In this document: positions 6,880-7,742 of the stretch, in pieces | Layout of the letters: every line of letters starts with the position of its first letter | Position numbering within the stretch: the first letter of the stretch is position 1 | Assembly: GCF_025144225.1 (NCBI RefSeq) | Contig: NZ_JALXXB010000019.1 | Location: 1-7,742, forward strand | DNA from: Aestuariimicrobium sp. p3-SID1156 | GTDB taxonomy: Bacteria > Actinomycetota > Actinomycetes > Propionibacteriales > Propionibacteriaceae | Direction: 5' to 3' | Length of the DNA: 7,742 nt | Made by a program: the position numbers and the translations under genes | The notes under the pieces: generated by a model | What the model was told of the DNA's origin: nothing | Database searches by the model: none | What the model saw: the letters and a program-made list of their open reading frames with translations, nothing else

Positions 6880-7037
6880 GGTAGGTCTCCTTGGCGACGG
6901 GCGGCCCGCCCACGAACTCGCAGACGGGGTACACGCGACAGGTGCGCAAGCGGTGCTCGGGGGGCTCGCCTCGCCCTTTCTGACGGCGCGCGTGAGCTTG
7001 ATTGCGCGAGGCCTGATGTCTAGGCGATCATCGTTGT
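6880..7037. other. Divergent intergenic region, probable promoters of both units
   Basis: These 158 bases separate the minus-strand transfer operon from the plus-strand DUF349-type gene and must carry at least the promoter of one of them. I see no clear TAnnnT with a paired -35 element on either strand. A short inverted repeat, CGCGC (6987-6991) and GCGCG (7004-7008), is compatible with an operator but could be chance in G+C-rich DNA. Confidence 0.4.
6887..6892 (-). promoter_or_regulatory. Shine-Dalgarno AAGGAG deciding the GTG start at 6879
   Basis: AAGGAG lies 7 bases before the GTG on the minus strand. It fixes the start of the DUF6112-type gene in the frame of its N-terminal part and argues against the longer open frame that runs up to 6949 in the other frame. 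Confidence 0.7.
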
Positions 7038-7742
7038 GTGAGCGACGGCAAGTGGGACAAGGACGACCTCGTCCACGGGTCCACCGAGCGCGGCGAGAAG
7101 GTCACGGTCAAGTTCACGAAGGACGGCAACGAGGCCCTTGTCGCCCGTGGACACGTCCCAGACATCCAGCGCGACGTCGATCATGTCCACGCCTGGCAAC
7201 AAAAGACTGGTGACCCAGGGCACCACGACATGCGGCACACGCGGAAGCTCTTCCCTGATGTCAAAGACAACTGGACGGTGGCCCGCGAAGCGAAGGCGCG
7301 GTTGGTGTCGCAGGCCGACCGGCTCGCGACATCGACGAACTGGAAGCAGGGTGGCGAAGAGTTCCGGCGTCTGCTGGACGAGTGGAAGTCTGTCGGGCGA
7401 GGCGAGAAGGCCACGGATGATGCCCAATGGGCGCAGTTCAGCGCGGCACGTGATCGATTCAACGCGGCACGCAACGCTCACTTCGACCGGGTCAAGCAGG
7501 AGAACGAGGCATCTCGCCGCGAGAAGGAACGTATCGTCAGCCGGGCCGAGGCACTCACCCATGCCAGCGATTTGAGGACAGCTTCGGACGAGCTGAAGCG
7601 CCTGATGGATGAATGGAAGCGCGCAGGTCGATCTGGCAAGGAGGATGAGCAATCGCTCTGGAGCCGATTCGAGGCTGCCCGTAATCGCGTGTACGACCGC
7701 AAGAAGCAGGAGTTCGAGCGGCGACAGCGTGAGTGGGCGTCG
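7038..7742 (+). CDS. DUF349-repeat protein, 3' end beyond window
   Basis: The reading frame opens at a GTG and stays open for all 235 codons to the edge, so the gene is partial. The only upstream in-frame codons before a TGA (7014-7016) contain no other start, which fixes the GTG; no strong ribosome site precedes it, so a leaderless message is possible. Residues 1-80 (VSDGKWDKDDLVHGSTERGE onward, with a His-rich PGHHDMRHTRK) match nothing I know. Two DUF349-like helical repeats follow, near 97-160 and 174-228. They share EFRRLLDEWKSVGR / ELKRLMDEWKRAGR and WAQFSAARDRFNAARNAHFD / WSRFEAARNRVYDRKKQ. DUF349 proteins are charged, helical, RNA- or protein-binding candidates of mostly unknown role. 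The gene diverges from the transfer operon, so its link to conjugation is positional only. Confidence 0.8.
   Translation, partial: MSDGKWDKDDLVHGSTERGEKVTVKFTKDGNEALVARGHVPDIQRDVDHVHAWQQKTGDPGHHDMRHTRKLFPDVKDNWTVAREAKARLVSQADRLATSTNWKQGGEEFRRLLDEWKSVGRGEKATDDAQWAQFSAARDRFNAARNAHFDRVKQENEASRREKERIVSRAEALTHASDLRTASDELKRLMDEWKRAGRSGKEDEQSLWSRFEAARNRVYDRKKQEFERRQREWAS

Noticed and set aside
6560..6949. A 129-codon reading of the DUF6112-type gene starting at the GTG at 6949
   Set aside because: Its first ~60 codons are out of frame with the natural N-terminal part (VFDLLANVMSAP), which has its own ribosome site and GTG at 6879.
6998..7026. Promoter TTGATT - 17 bases - TAGGCG for the DUF349-repeat gene
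   Set aside because: Spacing is good but the -10 hexamer lacks the final T and the -35 matches only four of six bases, so it is not better than chance in this gap.
7020..7652. Minus-strand 210-codon open frame with a plausible-looking product
   Set aside because: It lies fully antisense to the DUF349-repeat gene, whose frame shows recognisable internal repeats and runs to the window edge. The antisense product has no recognisable family.
1..7742. tRNA, rRNA, CRISPR array, insertion sequence or attachment site
   Set aside because: I saw no cloverleaf-like segment, regularly spaced repeats, transposase or terminal inverted repeats anywhere in the window.

Overview
The window is a G+C-rich actinobacterial sequence. 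Starts are often GTG, genes overlap or sit a few bases apart, and protein families are those of actinobacterial conjugative elements. It is best read as part of the transfer (type IV secretion) region of an integrative conjugative element or conjugative plasmid. No integrase, relaxase, origin or attachment site is visible, so element type and genus cannot be named.

The transfer genes lie on the minus strand and run from right to left. First is a small two-helix membrane protein of the DUF6112 type (6560-6879, frame-shifted). Next is a polytopic VirB6/TrbL-like channel protein with a long Gly/Pro/Ala tail (5165-6526), then an SCO6880-family membrane protein (3692-5161), which starts directly after the preceding stop codon. 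After a 1.3 kb interruption come a cytosolic accessory protein (1524-2352, frame-shifted) and a VirB4-like ATPase (22-1527) that overlaps it by 4 bases. Together these would form the inner-membrane channel and ATPase core of a Gram-positive-type conjugation machine. The SCO6880-family protein and the short ATPase probably share the jobs that one long VirB4 does elsewhere.

The interruption is an unrecognised plus-strand gene (2463-3680). It encodes a 405-residue helical protein with one C-terminal membrane segment, and has its own strong ribosome site and a palindrome near its probable promoter. It looks like cargo dropped into the operon, and is the best candidate here for an undescribed function (defence, exclusion or toxin).

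At the right edge, diverging from the transfer operon across about 160 bases of non-coding DNA, a plus-strand gene (7038 to beyond 7742) encodes a DUF349-repeat protein with an unfamiliar N-terminus; it runs off the window.

Two genes of the transfer operon carry single-base-type frameshifts. One of them creates a misleading 777-codon open frame (22-2355) that joins the accessory protein to the ATPase through about 105 out-of-frame codons. Either the element is decaying or the sequence has indel errors.
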